Shown piece by piece: positions 32,933 to 46,449 of a stretch of DNA of 64,000 nt (positions are counted from its first letter, which is position 1; each line of letters begins with the position of its first letter). Source of the DNA: Archegozetes longisetosus (taxonomy: Eukaryota > Arthropoda > Arachnida > Sarcoptiformes > Trhypochthoniidae). The position numbers and the translations under genes were made by a program. The notes beneath the pieces are model-generated. The model was not told the origin of the DNA. It ran no database searches and saw only the letters and a list, made by a program, of their open reading frames with translations. The stretch is from positions 1,674,001-1,738,000 of the forward strand of contig JAEMBT020000001.1 in assembly GCA_018873245.2 (NCBI GenBank). Reading direction: 5' to 3'.

Positions 32933-34316
32933 TAATCAATTGTTTATTCAATGCTTTCTCTCAATAAATATCTCATAAAATGTATGTTTTTTCAAATAAT
33001 TAGTAAAACTTTTGAAGAAATTAGATTCTATTTTGAAATATTGGTAAATATGAGCATAAAATCACAGATTAAATGAAATTTAATTATAAAATTTCGAATA
33101 TTTAATACCAGTGTTTGTGTTGTATAACAATAATATTAATAGTTTTTGATCACATTTTAACTGTTTGGAGAGCAAGTAAACCCTGTTATAACTGAGAATT
33201 CCCTCAAATATTTCTTAGAAATACAGAGATTTTCAGATTTCTTACGTTTATTACAGGGAATTTTATTCAAAATTATTACTGAAAAAAAAGTTTAATCATT
33301 ATGTCCGCTATCAGTCCATCAAATATTAAAAACTGAATTTATTGAAAATAGCTAAAAACTCGTCAGAAATGCAATTGAGAAAATGACTGTTCAATTTAGG
33401 ACTTTGAACACGAGATATGATTGAAAGTAATTTCCGAACGATAAACAAGTTTAAAAAAAACATTAGAACAATAAGAGTACTTTAGTGACAAGTTTTGATT
33501 TGGAACAATGAGAGTTTATAGATAAGAAAAAGCTTTACTATGAGTTGTTAAAAGCCAACCAAAATCTTAAATATTCAATTAAACCAATTTAGAAAAGCTA
33601 ACAAATGCTATAACTGTTGTTGAGATAGCATTCTATGAATAGCTGTAGTAAATTAAGGATAGAGTTTGAAAGTAATTGTGTTACTTCATTTTTAATAATG
33701 TTTACTTATTGGAGCTATTTTTCATGACGTTAGTTCAATTGAATTGCTGTAACTATGTAACCTAATAATTGTAATAGGAATAAACTCATGTTCTCTCATG
33801 CCATCAGCCCATCTCACAGTTTAGCTTTCTGCACAAATTAAATGTATAATTAAACTTAACCTAATATAGCTCAGTAATACCAACAAGTTTGTAGATATAT
33901 TTCCGAGTTATCGCAGCAATCAATTGCTCAATGTAATCAAAATAATTTCAAGTCTTACAAATTTGAAAAACTTCTAATTTCTTCTTATCTTTAGATCTAG
34001 TAATAAAACCGAAATAGTTTAATGGAGTAGTTCTATGGTCTAATTATCACAGATATTCTTTAACTAATATAAATTAAGACTAAAGTTGAACAAAACGTTT
34101 GTTCAAAGAGAATCTAAACTCTAAGCAATTGAGTCAAATAAATTATTTATTGATTTTATTTGATCAACTTTGTCATAACCTTAGAAAAGTTAGAATCCAT
34201 AACGAATCAATTTAATAGGTTACTTCATTATAAAATTCAATTTATCTAAAATAGAAAAATTACTAAATAAAACAAATAAGTTTAGTTTAGTTATATAATA
34301 ATAATTAACGACGAAT
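32933..34316. other. Intergenic, no gene seen
   Basis: About 1.4 kb of AT-rich DNA between two minus-strand genes, expected to hold the EBAG9 promoter and the ZnT 3' UTR. Nothing else recognised. Confidence 0.5.
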
Positions 34317-36496
34317 TCAAGATTGTGGACTTTGACACTGCTGGCATTCTTTCATTTCATCTTTATATTCTTCAACTTGTATCGTGAGCTCATAAATATC
34401 GAAACGAGTTTTTATTTCACGCGATGCCATAGTTAAAATCTTGGTTGGATTTTGTCCTTTAGCTGTCATCAAAAGATTATATCAGTAATAATTTATGCTC
34501 AATAACTAGTACTATATATTAAAAATTAAGTTACAAAGTATTCGACAGTACCTATAGCCAGATGTGTAGATAAGGCTGTTTTATCCATACTTAATGACCA
34601 AATCCGTAAATTGTGAACTTTTATTACGCCAGGAATGTTGAAGAGTGTCCTTTGGACGTCTAGAAAATCGACTCCTTGTGGAATACCTTGATTTCATCGT
34701 AAAATCAAGTTTTTAAAAATAACTTTCTCAAAGTTGTACTCTAATCAATGTTAAGTCAAAATTTGGGCTACAATCCAAGATAAAGTTCAGTTAGGAAAAA
34801 ATTTAGCTGTAGGTATCGACAAGTATTTTACTGAATTAGCTAAACCTAAATACCCGCTCCTAAACAAGATCTACTGTGCAGAAGTTGAGCTATAGGTTGG
34901 AAAATTAGACTTTGGTTTGATTACCACAGTTCTGGAAATTTTTACAGATAGGGCTGGTTGAAGACGGAGGACCCTTGCAAAGAGATTTATGCTTAAATGA
35001 TAAGTTTATCACTAGTATCATCATTCAATGATAAAAGGCAATTACATGGATTGGTTTATTCCGATAATGTGACCTTATAATTGAGTATTTCTTACGTAAT
35101 CATTTGAAATTTATTTGGTTAATGTGCATTTGATTTCAATGTTGAAGCTTTACGTAAACAGGGTGAAAGCATTTATAGCCCCAATTTTGACTTTAATTTT
35201 GATTCGTCAAAATTTCATCTAACACTTACCTTCCATTAAGACGTTAAGTACATCCCTTATTATATTGAATGTAGTTATAAGAACCAGAACAGAGAAGAGA
35301 AAAGTGCATAAGGGGTCGACAATACCATAATCTGGTTTAAAAAATATCACAAGAGCTGCAACTAATACACCAACACTTTGGAAGAAATCCCCTAAAACGT
35401 GAATAAATGCTGCCTTCGATAGAGAAAAATGACAAAATTTCAATAAACCTAATGACTGTTTAGATTAGGTTAGATATTCTTACCCTAACGTTAATGTTCC
35501 TCTTTTTGGCTCCTGGCCTGTGTTCAACATCATGATCATGATCATGATCATGATCATGATTGTGGTTGTGATTGTCATGATGTCCACCATGACTATGACT
35601 ATGAGGAACACCACCCACTTGTAGTGCAATTCCCATGCTTTAGATAAATTCATAACAAACTTTATAAACTTGACAGACAACAGGTAACTGATGAAAATTT
35701 AACTCACATGATATTAACAACAACTCCAACGGAGGCTGTAATGACCATAATTTCTGCGTCGATTTCATAGTTCTTACTGATAATACGTTGGACAGCCATA
35801 AAGCATAATATTCCAGTGACAACCCAAATCAATAGAACAGAAGTCAGTGCTCCGATCACTTCTGCTCTATGCCATCCAAAACTCATCTTTCTTGATGCTG
35901 GACGTGATGCGACCCATAATGAAAACAGACTAATCATAAAGCTAGCAAAATCTGTCAGAAGATGAGCTGCATCTGTGGCAATGGCCAAACTATTAGCAAG
36001 AAGTCCACCGACAACTTCAGCTATCATGAAAATAAGACACAAAATACTGGCAAATATAAGCTTTTGTCGCGCATGTTTGTCGACACCATTGTTTTGATCC
36101 GAAGAATGGCAATGAGACCAACTAACAGTCTTTTCGACGTAATTTTTCCCATCCTTACTGTCCTTTAGTTGACAACAGATTTTTTCATCTTTGCCATGAC
36201 TGCAATACACTATTGACTGGTTGGGTTGAAGAGTTGCTGGACTTGAAAATAAACTATCATACGATACAGTTAACTTGGTCTCATCTCCATCAGGAGGAAT
36301 CCTAAATATGGAATGAAAAACGAAACAAAGAACTTAAGTGAAAAGTGCAAACTTGAGCAGTTGAAGCGTAAGCTGACCGCAAGTAGCTTAAGTTTAGGTA
36401 TTTCAAATTCAGAGCTCAGTCAGATCTCATTGAGACTCATTAATTATTGAGTCAGACTTACAATTGAGTCTTCTCATCAGTTGATGTCGAGCTCAT
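34317..36496 (-). CDS. Zinc transporter ZnT (SLC30A2/3/8-like)
   Basis: Six exons on the minus strand: 36496-36462, 36301-35708, 35637-35484, 35413-35230, 34686-34552 and 34462-34317, giving 415 residues in one frame. It starts [12 protein letters not shown] with a cytosolic tail including YCSHGKDEK. Transmembrane zinc site residues are visible as the HxxxD pairs AAHLLTDF (TM2) and IHVLGDFF (TM5). VNIIMGIALQ precedes a His/Asp-rich loop between TM4 and TM5 ([10 protein letters not shown] then (HD) repeats). The C-terminal domain has [20 protein letters not shown] and ends CQQCQSPQS. The family exports zinc from the cytosol into vesicles or out of the cell as a Zn/H antiporter dimer. Exact ZnT subtype is not resolved. 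Confidence 0.92.
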
Positions 36497-37667
36497 AATG
36501 AACTTAACAAAATAAACTAAAAGTTTTAGTTTATCTTAAGGTGCACTCGAGTAGTGAATAACTAATGTATAAATGGAATGATGTTTACTTAGAAATATAA
36601 TTTGTATGATAAAATTCACTAATACACTAATGCGCACGTTACTAATCCTTACTTAGAGTCTAATATTTGCCGTCTTGCACACTGTTCTTAACTTTTCAAA
36701 ATTTGATAAAATCTAACCTAATCAAAGAATTCAATACAATCTATCGTTTGTTTATTTTACTTCTAACTTAAACGTCTTAATTGAAAATTCGTTTTAAACG
36801 CAATCAGAAAGTATACATTCGTGCTGTTGTTGGACTAAAACTGAATCCAATTGTATAAACTGAAAGCATCTGCATTTAGTGTTTTAGTTGAGACAAATTT
36901 ATGAGGGTTTCATTGGACTATATGTATATAAAACAGAAGCAACTGATTATGAATAACAGATTTATAGCTATATTAAACAGTTACACCATTCAAACACTTT
37001 TATGGCAAATGTGCCACATTTTGATTGAGTAGATTGACTTGGCAATAAAGTTTTTCATTTTTAGATTCTTACATAAGTGTTGTTATGTAAGGGGGAGTGT
37101 GAAGATGTCAATTCAAATTTCCGCTACTTTTTCCCACTCTTATCAAATGCAGTCAAGTCAATGTTCTAAAACAGCCTAAACTTACTCAACAAATACATCA
37201 GTATTTAGTTTAATGCTCTGAAAAGACCACAAAAGTTTGTCAGAAAAGGAGAGAAGATAGCGTTTGAGGCAAAAACCAGTCAACTGTAGGGAAGCTCGAA
37301 GTGGGTGTGAATTATAACAGAAAAGTAAATGCGATTCATTGAGCAAAAAGTATTGTATCAATAAATAACTGGTGTGAGAACTAGTGGTTTGTGTTAGTCA
37401 GCAATAGTTTTTGATTAATGCACTAAAAACTTGTATTTTATTTCAGAGCTCGTCAAATAAGACCACATAAAAGATGGTCGACTTGTCGCTTATTTATTTG
37501 TGTTAACTGTTTTTTATTTATTTAATAACGATTTATAACAATTACTACTAAATAATGACATAAATTTTATCATTATTTTCAACGTCTATTCAATCATTTC
37601 GTACTTATTTTTTACTTGAATTTTAAACTAATTTTTTAATAAATCGGACAAACTAACTGGACACGAA
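36497..37667. other. Intergenic between divergent ZnT and SNX17
   Basis: About 1.2 kb with both promoters. A small hairpin cttacataa...ttatgtaag followed by ggggga lies at about 37070-37096; it is not explained. Otherwise featureless. Confidence 0.5.
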
Positions 37668-39720
37668 ATGCATTTTTCGATACCAGACACGGAAGAAGTT
37701 AAAGATAATAATCATACTTACGTCGTATGTATTCATTAATTGAATTATTAACTCATTTATAATTATTTAATGTAAAATCGATTGCAAATTACGTAAATAT
37801 TGAAATTTGATTAATATTTTTAATAATTATAGTCTTGAATTAGTCGTTAATTTATCTTTGATTCAAATCTTTTGATAAATGAAGAGCTAATAAAACAATT
37901 GATTTGTATTGTAATTGAAGGCGTATAAAATTCACTCAAATGGTTTATTCCATTGTTTGGTCAGATATAAACAATTGTATAGCTTCCATGAACAGGTATC
38001 CATTATAATTTTACTATCAATATATTAATATTTAATTACAAATCTGTTATTTAATGAATCGTAGCTTAAGAAGGCTTTCGGTGCGAATTGTCTGCCATTC
38101 TTTCCACCCAAAAGGTTACTGCCATTAACGCCAACACAGACCGAGGAGAGAAGAACTCAACTCGAAAAATATATTCAAATTAGTATGAATTGAATTATAA
38201 GGACATTGAATACATTTTCTAATTGTAATTATTATGTACGATGTAGTAAGTCAAGATCAACGAATAATAAACAGCGATCTATTTAATGGATTCTTTCTGA
38301 GTGCACAACAAGAGACACAAAATGCCAAAATAGAAGAAGTCATATTAGATGTATTTCAGATGAATTGGCAGTGCGTTAAAGTTAAAGTCCATTCAAACGA
38401 TCGAACGGATATAGTATTGGATGCGGTCTCGAATGCACTGAATCTTAAGCCAGAATTGATTCCATATTTTTGTATATATATTGTGAAACGCGATGACAAT
38501 GATAGTATTCCAGTACGACGATTGCAAAACTTTGAATCGCCTTATTTATCACTTAAAACCCTTAATTCCGTTCATAACTGTCACTGTATTGTTGTGCGAA
38601 AGTCCTACTGGGACTCATCATATGACGACGACTTATTTAATGACAGGGTTTCACTCAATACATTATATTTTCAAGCGTTGCACGATATTGAGAAAGGACT
38701 ACTTCAAGCAAATAAAGAAACCAGAAGACAGTTGACTGCACTTCAGGCTAAAGGATCTAAGAAAGAGGTGAAAAATTGGTCATTCTATGAAGCTTTTGAT
38801 TTGCTACCATTTTTGTCTATAATCTGATTATTGCTTACAGTATCTTCAACTAGCACGTACTTTAAAGTATTACGGATATCTTCAATTCGAGCCATGTTTT
38901 TGTGATTATCCGCAGCAAAACACACGCGTGCAAATAGCTGCCGGTGGCAAAGAACTCAATGTTAGGGCATATACGGTTTCTGTAAGTGCTTCAATGCAAG
39001 CTTTGAACCTGAGACTCATTGACTGATTGGTTTAATTGAATTTAGGAACAAATGAAAGAATATAGTTTTCGTGTGACTCGAATTCGGTGTTGGCGTTTGA
39101 CCACATCATTACAAGACAAACTTAATGGTTGTGCAAATACTGGTAACAGTAGTAGTAGTAGTAGCAGTTTCCAAAATAATGGTACAACGAATATGCGGTT
39201 TGAGCTTTCGTTCGAGTATCTGCTTAGTAAAGATAATTTGCAATGGATTACAATCATTAGTGATCAGGTACTTAATGCTTATTTTCGCGATCATAGTTTC
39301 TAATTATGAATTTTGACTGTAGGCTATTTTGATGAGTGTTTGCCTGCAAGGAATGGTTGAAGAATTGTTAATGAAAAGAAACGGCAAAAAATTCAAACGT
39401 CAAGACTTAGTTGAATTTGGTGACAGAGACAATCGACGTGGATCTTGGAGTTATATGAAGAGAGACGGAAGTAGTCATCAAATCGCTCTTTCGAGATCTG
39501 TTTCGACTGAAGCAGGTTTTGCCAACCCTGAACTTCATAATAAAGTATGTCGGCAGCGTTCATAAGCAGTATATCTCAAATTTATCAAAAGTTTACTAAA
39601 CTTTCTAATTCTCTCATACAGTCTCTGAAATCATCTCAATCTCACAATGGATTATCAACAAAGGCGAGACATTTTGTTGAAAACGATGCCTTTGATGGAA
39701 TTGGTGACGATGACTTATGA
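37668..39720 (+). CDS. SNX17: Sorting nexin 17
   Basis: Eight exons: 37668-37724, 37921-37995, 38065-38182, 38247-38767, 38841-38981, 39046-39267, 39323-39544 and 39622-39720; 484 residues (human 470). It begins MHFSIPDTEE, nearly identical to vertebrate SNX17 MHFSIPETE. The PX domain (residues 1 to about 110: AYKIHSNGLFHCLVRYKQL; LPFFPPKRLLPLTP) binds endosomal PI3P. The FERM-like module follows (VVRKSYWDSSYDDDL; FRVTRIRCWRLT; FEYLLSKDNLQWITI) and binds NPxY cargo tails. The end ENDAFDGIGDDDL matches the Retriever-binding C-terminus. It directs endosome-to-surface recycling of receptors such as integrins and LRP1. A short run of Ser codons (AGT/AGC) lies in exon 6. Confidence 0.96.
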
Positions 39721-40235
39721 ATTGAATCTTAAATTCAAAATAACTATGAATGAATGATAACGAAATATTTTTAGACTATCTTATGTACATTTTTAAGAAT
39801 TGCCAAATTGCTATATTATTCTAGTACATGATAGAATTGCCAAATTTTAGAGTTTTGCATGACATCACATTCGATTTTTACTATTACGACAATTACAATA
39901 ACGGATTGTAAGCCATAATGTATACAAAAGTGTTGCCTTTCATACATGTTATGCTATATCTGGTGATAGGACTCATTACTGAATAATATAATTTAAGAAA
40001 TCCTTTCCCGAATGTTAAACAATATATATTTGTTTTTTTATGAATCATACAATTCTGTGATTTTGACTGTCCATAGTATTTTTTCTACAATTACGGGCAG
40101 CTATCAATTTGTACAATATTTTCCTTTATTAAAAATATCATATAAAATTTGAAATTATATCAAAATTTGTCATTTATTTTAAGAACTTTAATAGAAATAG
40201 TGATAAAAAGTAAGTACAGAATACCTAAACAGCAC
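39721..40235. other. 3' space between convergent SNX17 and PSMD5
   Basis: Holds both 3' UTRs. A minus-strand poly-A signal (tttatt at 40125-40130) is placed for PSMD5. No canonical aataaa was seen on the plus strand here. Confidence 0.5.
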
Positions 40236-41786
40236 TTAATTAGCACCTTCAAAAGCAACTGCTGTTTCATTTTCGACATAATACGGGCCTTCTTTGTAAA
40301 AACTGCGCAATTGTTGAATGGCTTCTCTTGTAAAGGATAGTGTGATAAATGGTGAGACAACTAATTCTCTGATAACATTGTATTTGGCTTCTTTGCCATC
40401 CTTGGAGGATTCTGTGGAACGATCTAAAATGTATTCGAGGAATCCGGGAAAAGTCGCCAATTCTTTTTGTCCCCAAATATTGGAGGCCAGAGCGCGGACA
40501 CATTCTAGAGCTGATAATCTTATTTCCATAAAGGGTTCTTTACAAAGAGATATTAATATAGACATTGTTCTGTCCGGTAGTAAGAACCGAAACCAGGACT
40601 CAGTCAGGGTGGTCACCTCTGAGTTCGGATCTGATTCTAAGACTTGCAGCACATTTGATAAAGAAATCAATGCTCGATTCTTCAAATCACTGTTACCACC
40701 AGTTAAAAGTGATCCAATAGTTTTCATATATTTCTCAGCCATTTCTGGTTCTTTATTTACAATCTTTTTTCCCTCATTTCTTAAGCAAATGTTTGCGATG
40801 GCATCGATTGCGCATAATTTCAAAGTTGGATCGCTTTCATCTAAAAGACTCATTATTTTTCTTAAAACAATTGGATATTCAATTAGAATCTTTGGGTCAT
40901 TGTTAGCGAGAGTACCAAATATTTTGACGTAACCAGGAATTAGTAGATTAGCGAATATATCGCTTCCGTCGTCTCCTAACCTGTCGGCTATTGTCTTAAG
41001 AATATCTGAGGATTGAAGATATTGTGCTCCAGCAAGAGTTGATCCCAAATCAGTCATTATTTGAAGAATGTTGAGAGCAATCAGTGGATCATTTTTGACA
41101 TCTCGATTGAAGTCATCCAACAATTGCTTCAAATGGCCACAATTTTCGACGCGATAAAGTGATACTTGAGATATGTTTGCAATACTGACCAAAAGCTCGT
41201 AAACTCTCATTCGGATGATATCATCAATTTTTTTTATTTCAATCAGTTCCTTCTGTATTTCTTGCTTAAAAAATATCGTTTGAATGGCATTAGACTTCGC
41301 GCTATTTAATAGAATTGAATTGCAATGTTTGGCAATTGATGTGTTTGGGTTTGATAATAATCGAACCACTTTTAAGACAATCGAATCGATGTCAACATTA
41401 GTGTTAATCGAATTATTGAGGGCCATATCATCATCAAAACAACGATTCAATGTTTTAAGCCATAACTCTACTATTGAATCATTTTTAGACATCAATCCAT
41501 CGCTTATCTCATTTTGAAAATTAGCCAAAACATAAGTCGGCGAAAGAGATTCCAGAATAGATCCAAAAACGCTCAAAATAAGATCAATATTTGAATTATC
41601 TGTGAATGAGTTAAATTGATTGAAGAATTGAGTAATATTTAATTGCTGGACAACTTCCTGAATTTGTTGCGAATTAGCGCTTATTAACAATGTTTTGATT
41701 TGTAGTAAATAATCATTTAGTGACTCATTGCTTTCATTCAAACCATTCACCAAATTGATTATTTTTTGTGGAACTGTTTCTGACAT
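40236..41786 (-). CDS. PSMD5: 26S proteasome assembly chaperone PSMD5 (S5B)
   Basis: A single intronless frame of 516 residues (human 504). It is all-helical ARM/HEAT-like sequence without transmembrane segments. Family landmarks are LSPTYVLANFQNEI (human MEPVHVARNL), IIRMRVYELLVSI (human DIVRYRVYELIIEI), LLIPGYVKIFGTLANNDP (human YLPGFVKFFGNLAV), LTESWFRFLLP and the C-terminus EGPYYV...AFEGAN (human EGPYYVKP..AVEGAE). PSMD5 chaperones assembly of the 19S base by binding PSMC2/PSMC1 modules and can inhibit 26S assembly. Start ATG at 41786 (MSETVPQKI). It faces SNX17 at its 3' end and syndecan at its 5' end. Confidence 0.94.
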   Translation of the reverse strand: MSETVPQKIINLVNGLNESNESLNDYLLQIKTLLISANSQQIQEVVQQLNITQFFNQFNSFTDNSNIDLILSVFGSILESLSPTYVLANFQNEISDGLMSKNDSIVELWLKTLNRCFDDDMALNNSINTNVDIDSIVLKVVRLLSNPNTSIAKHCNSILLNSAKSNAIQTIFFKQEIQKELIEIKKIDDIIRMRVYELLVSIANISQVSLYRVENCGHLKQLLDDFNRDVKNDPLIALNILQIMTDLGSTLAGAQYLQSSDILKTIADRLGDDGSDIFANLLIPGYVKIFGTLANNDPKILIEYPIVLRKIMSLLDESDPTLKLCAIDAIANICLRNEGKKIVNKEPEMAEKYMKTIGSLLTGGNSDLKNRALISLSNVLQVLESDPNSEVTTLTESWFRFLLPDRTMSILISLCKEPFMEIRLSALECVRALASNIWGQKELATFPGFLEYILDRSTESSKDGKEAKYNVIRELVVSPFITLSFTREAIQQLRSFYKEGPYYVENETAVAFEGAN

Positions 41787-42372
41787 CTTCTTTAAATTTG
41801 TTGTTATTTCTTATCAAAATTGAATGAAATGCCGATAAAGAAAACGTTTATCTAAACAGATCTACAGAAGTCATAGAATTAATAGTAAACTTATCTTAAT
41901 CTGAAAAGTATCCACAGAGTGACGCTCCATTGGACAAATATCACATCTGGTATTCAGAGCGTATATATTTGCCGTTTAGTAAAGCAAACATTTCCATTGT
42001 GTGAGTCACATAACTTGATGCTCAAATTCGGTCCTTATTCAACACTATTTGTGTATATGCTTAATGTAATGAATTAACAATAAGACGGAATATAGTGTTT
42101 GATAAGGAAATGTGTCTTGAATGAAGTTATATGTTGGGTGTGATGACTGGAGCGCAACCAAAGCGGGCAAATGACCTTTCGCTCAAAAGCACACATGTCT
42201 CCCCAATACCTAAAAAACTTGAATGAGTGATCGTGGGCTCTGCGCATAAGTTATTTCTTTCTCTATACATCTCTAGACTGTTAAGTGAGAGCCATGAATG
42301 GGAGACATCAAACAATCACTTCGTAATCATTTAATATTTAGTGTTTTAATCATCACAAACTCCGTATAAGGG
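41787..42372. promoter_or_regulatory. Shared 586-bp head-to-head promoter region, PSMD5/syndecan
   Basis: The PSMD5 start codon (minus) and the syndecan start codon (plus) are 586 bases apart with no gene between, so both 5' UTRs and promoters must lie here unless upstream noncoding exons exist. No clear TATA box stands out. The function as a bidirectional promoter is inferred from layout only. Confidence 0.5.
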
Positions 42373-45300
42373 ATGGGAATCAGAAGAAGTAATAATTTAA
42401 ATGTGTTGCTGCTAATTGTGGCCTTTTCTATACTTATCATATCAAACTCTGCTTTCAAGGTATGGATTCATAAAGATGTTCATTTTTAGGATGTATTTCC
42501 GTTTAATTATCCACTTTTGCTCATGTTGCCATCCCTCAACTCTAACTTAGTTCGACCGAAACAGTTGTTGTCTTCGGTCAAAACAGATGAGGTGTTGTGA
42601 CCATCAGTTAACTAATTAAATGACATTCAAAGATTGATGTGAGCCCCCCATCTCTTGTCTGCATCACATGTTAAGCCCAATGCTAAACCTCTTGTTCCCA
42701 ACCCCTGTATGCCGAATCCCCCTATCTGTCCTTATGAGCCGTCCATCAGTTGAATCATTGAATCGATTTGACTGACTATCAAAGTGTAGTAATGATAGAA
42801 ATAATGAGTGGAAGTCATTGAATGGATTACTGATGAGAATCTATTGATTGTTGACTTAGGAAAAAGTAGCGCTTTGAGCGATAAATAGTATAAATAGTAT
42901 AAACGACTAGTGCATTTTCATGTATTTTTACGAGAGTCTAGTTTTTAAAGCTTTAAAAATGATCCAAAAGAAGAGTTCTAGGTAAATGAATGAGTGGTTG
43001 ATTCGAGCAAATTTGATTATTTCCTATTTGATACAGTTATAAACGATTGTTACAGCTTCCGTTTAAATGATTGCCAATACTGTTGAAATATTTCTGATGA
43101 ACTAATTAGAGCAGAATAAGTAAAATAAGATTGAGTGATTGATTTTAGAAAATATAATAAGAATTGAAGACATGCTTTGATTTAAGAAAAGAATTGAAAG
43201 CCGAATGGTCTTGAGAAGTTGGTTGCTTTACTGGAGTCTTGTAATGTGTTGTTATGCATCCCTTCAGGCGATTCATGCATTCCAGAGAATGTAACAGAAA
43301 AGCCCCCCTTTTTCGGAAACGCTGTGAAAGGGACCGCTCTCTTGAGTGTTTAAATAATCTGAGGAAATAGCAATCGTGTCTGAAAAATTGAAGTCAATGG
43401 AAATAGCTATGAGTGCGAAGTGTGATAGGACTCTCCCTTGTGTTGCGCTCTGGTTCTCTCTGAATCTCTCTGATTCTCTGTGGCTCTCCCTGCGGTCTCT
43501 CTCCCTTTGGTCTGGCTGTAGTATTCATCGCTGTTTTTATTACTCCACCTCTTCTTCCTTTGCCATACTTGACAGATGCTGAACTGCACTGAACTATACG
43601 GCTTAAGCAGTAGTACAAGTATTATAGAGTTTAGTTAAAGTTTGGGGTCATAAACTGGTTCGTTGTACCTATAGCTGAGCGCTTAGCTATACGTTGTCTT
43701 TGTTAAAGCATTTCACTAAACAACACATAACACAACATCTTATCATTTATTGCTAAACTGACTGACATTTTAATTTGTTAATAGTCAAAGCCTAGACTGT
43801 TATCGAGGCGTAAGTTTAGGACAAAGTCTAACTGAGAATAAACATAAGTGGCATCGATTTAACATTTGACTAAATGTTTTGATTTCTATTTGAACAAATA
43901 AATTGCGATCTAAATTGATAGCATTATTTTCTTGTCTCATCTCACACTTGCATTGAGCTCTATTTCTGTTTGATCTCTACTTTTATTTGCCTTAGTTTAC
44001 CTCAAAAAATCTGTTGACAGACAAACAGATTTATCTAATTCTAATATCAGTAGTATTGAAAATGTTTTGTTGTCAGTCTTCAAAACTACTTTAGGACATG
44101 GGTGAAGATTATGTTAAGAAAATTGTAGCTAATTTACGAAAAATTTGAATGTACTGATTAGTTGCGCAAAATCCTTAGCATTATCAAAAATAGGTTAACA
44201 ACACATTAATTTCGAACTGTAGTATTTTGACCAATAATGAACTGATTTCACGAGATATCGATTAAATAATTGGGTTTTAATGTTAGGCTCAAGTCGAGAT
44301 GTTGGCTTTTTTCATCTTTATCTATAATTGTGGTATTGAACACTGCTTAGATATAAATTGAAATCTCAATCAAGGCTTGTTAGACGGATTCATAAATATT
44401 TATGAGTTATTCTCCGATTGACGTAAATTAAGTTGAAATATTGGAAAGATAAGATTTTTTCAATCTATAGCTGTAAATGAATACTAATCCTATGGATTCC
44501 AATGGATTCGTGCAATGAATTGCTTATAATTAGCGAACATGTACAACAAGCATAAATTGATTGGAAATATTTGGCAAGTTAGAGTATAGGATAGGATAAT
44601 TTCTATATTAGTTCTTGAAATATTATTAGGTGGTGTTATGGTAACAAAAGGCAGGAATGCCCGAAATTGGTGTTACGAGACGTGCAATTACTGAAGCGTA
44701 CAAGTAATTTATAGCATACCTACAGCAGTGTTTCGTAGTTTCCATTTCTCACAAATAGTAGCTCGAGCACAGATTAGGTACGAGACTCTCTTTCTTTCTC
44801 TCTCTCTCTCCCCGCAAATATCTATTCATTTATTTTTCAGAAATGTCTTTAGAAATAAGCGACTTATGGAGAAGAAGTTTAGTTAATGAATTACAAACAC
44901 ACGCAGAGAAGGCAAAGATATATAGAGAAAGAGAGACCTACAATTATAGCGATAAAATTTATTTGCTTTACAAGTTGAAAACTCAATACGAAATTTAATG
45001 AGACCGAAATTTTTCTTTTATCAAACCAAACTTTTTATTCTTGTATTTTACTTTTTTGAGCGGTTCGTCGTTCCCAACATGTCTGCTGTCAAGTTAACGA
45101 TCGATTTGGCATATTTTCTTGATTTGTGTTTGCAAATTCCTGACAAAAACCAATTATTTTGGTCGAGTTATAGTACAAATATTTGATGCTTAAAACCAAA
45201 TAAATTAGAATTAATAAAAGAAGATGCCCGACTTGACCATTAAATAGGATTAGTATTTAATGAGAAACAAGAAGTTGTTGCGCTATTTGTGTTATCAATT

Positions 45301-46449
45301 TGCTGATATGTATTTCTTGAAGCGAAATAGGACTAAAATATAACACATGTTTAGTGATATTCTAGAGATGGAAGAAAAAGAGCCATAAGTTTGCTGAAAA
45401 AAACAGATTTATTTACCATATGTTTGTTGTGTTAATATAGGTTGGAATAGGTTCGAGTCACATAAAAAGCAATAGTTTAGTCAATAGTAATAGCAATAGC
45501 AATGGTGGCATTTACTTCTCTGATATACCCCTCAATGATGCTGAAGGCAGTGCCGCTGGAAGCGATGACGACTTGGAGGATAACGCATCCGGTAAAGGGG
45601 ATGACGATGAAGATAGTAAAGACACTATTGACAAAGAAGGCTCTGGAGACACACCAACTGGCAGTGATCCCAATGGCTTAGATTTGGGATCAGGAGGTAC
45701 TTTCATTGCATCTTTTCATAAGTTGATGATTTATGATCCCAACTATATTTTTATGTGTTATATTTAGACGAACCACTATTCATATCATCTACTGAGAGAC
45801 CAACTAAGAAACCAGACTTTACTAAAAAGCCGGTAACCACTTATAAAGAGAAGGTACAAGAAGTTAATTTATTATGATATTATGTCAGTTGTTAAGAGTT
45901 TATTTATGTTGCGGTAGGAGTCAAAGCGGAAAGAAACAATATCAGAACGTCCACCGCTCGGACGGCCGATCGACGAAAATAGTGTGCCTGAAGAAAAGGT
46001 TCCTCCAGTGGTGACCCCCGAGACATCGACTAGATTTATAGTTCCGTCTTCTACCATGAGACCTAAAGTCTACGAAATGGATAACGACGACTACAATAAG
46101 ATGAATAATGAAGTGTCGATAATGGGTCAAAAACAAGTAACTCCAGCTTCGTTTTTTGCTCGACCCGGAATACTAGCAGGTACTCATTAATTGATTTCTA
46201 TTCTGTAGTTATTCTGTAGTTATCCTTCTAATTATTGCTTAAATTGTGATCTGATTCAATGATTATCTTGTGTCCACAGCTGTGATAGGAGGAGCTGTTG
46301 TCGGATTACTTTGTGCTATTTTATTAGTTATGTTTATTGTGTATCGAATGAGAAAGAAAGACGAAGGAAGTTATTCACTCGACGAACCCAAGAGATCCAC
46401 TTCAGCCAATCCTTACGCAAGAGGTGCGAGTAAAGAGTTTTATGCGTGA
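42373..46449 (+). CDS. Sdc: Syndecan, transmembrane heparan-sulfate proteoglycan core
   Basis: Five coding exons: 42373-42459, 45441-45696, 45768-45853, 45918-46179 and 46280-46449, giving 286 residues. Exon 1 encodes the signal peptide (LLLIVAFSILIISNS). Exon 2 is acidic with Ser-Gly attachment sites (DNASGKGDDD, DKEGSGDT, LGSG). A proline/threonine-rich stalk follows, with a basic patch (ESKRKE). Exon 5 has the single TM segment AVIGGAVVGLLCAILLVMFI and the hallmark tail: C1 RMRKKDEGSY, variable DEPKRSTSANPYARGAS, C2 KEFYA with terminal PDZ ligand. Syndecans are cell-surface co-receptors in adhesion and growth-factor/axon-guidance signalling. Intron 1 is about 3 kb; because exons 1 and 2 join in phase 0, an unseen extra in-phase exon in between cannot be excluded. 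Confidence 0.93.
42460..45440. other. Syndecan intron 1, no gene seen
   Basis: A 3-kb intron. It contains pyrimidine-rich tracts (about 43430-43510 with repeated ctctctg-type words, and 44788-44814 tctctttctttctctctctc). Open frames here are products of these tracts. No other gene or element end was recognised. Confidence 0.5.

Noticed and set aside
35480-35822. Two minus-strand frames over the zinc transporter loop, one full of Met-Ile
   Set aside because: Out of frame with the His/Asp repeat exon (35484-35637) that gives the conserved ZnT loop.
37070-37100. Hairpin plus gggggagtg followed by tgaagatgtc, like a copia-type tract and LTR start
   Set aside because: No TATA, poly-A or CA end in the right positions and no second copy in the window.
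43376-43618. Open frames on both strands in syndecan intron 1
   Set aside because: Produced by a pyrimidine-rich tract; low-complexity translations without homologues.
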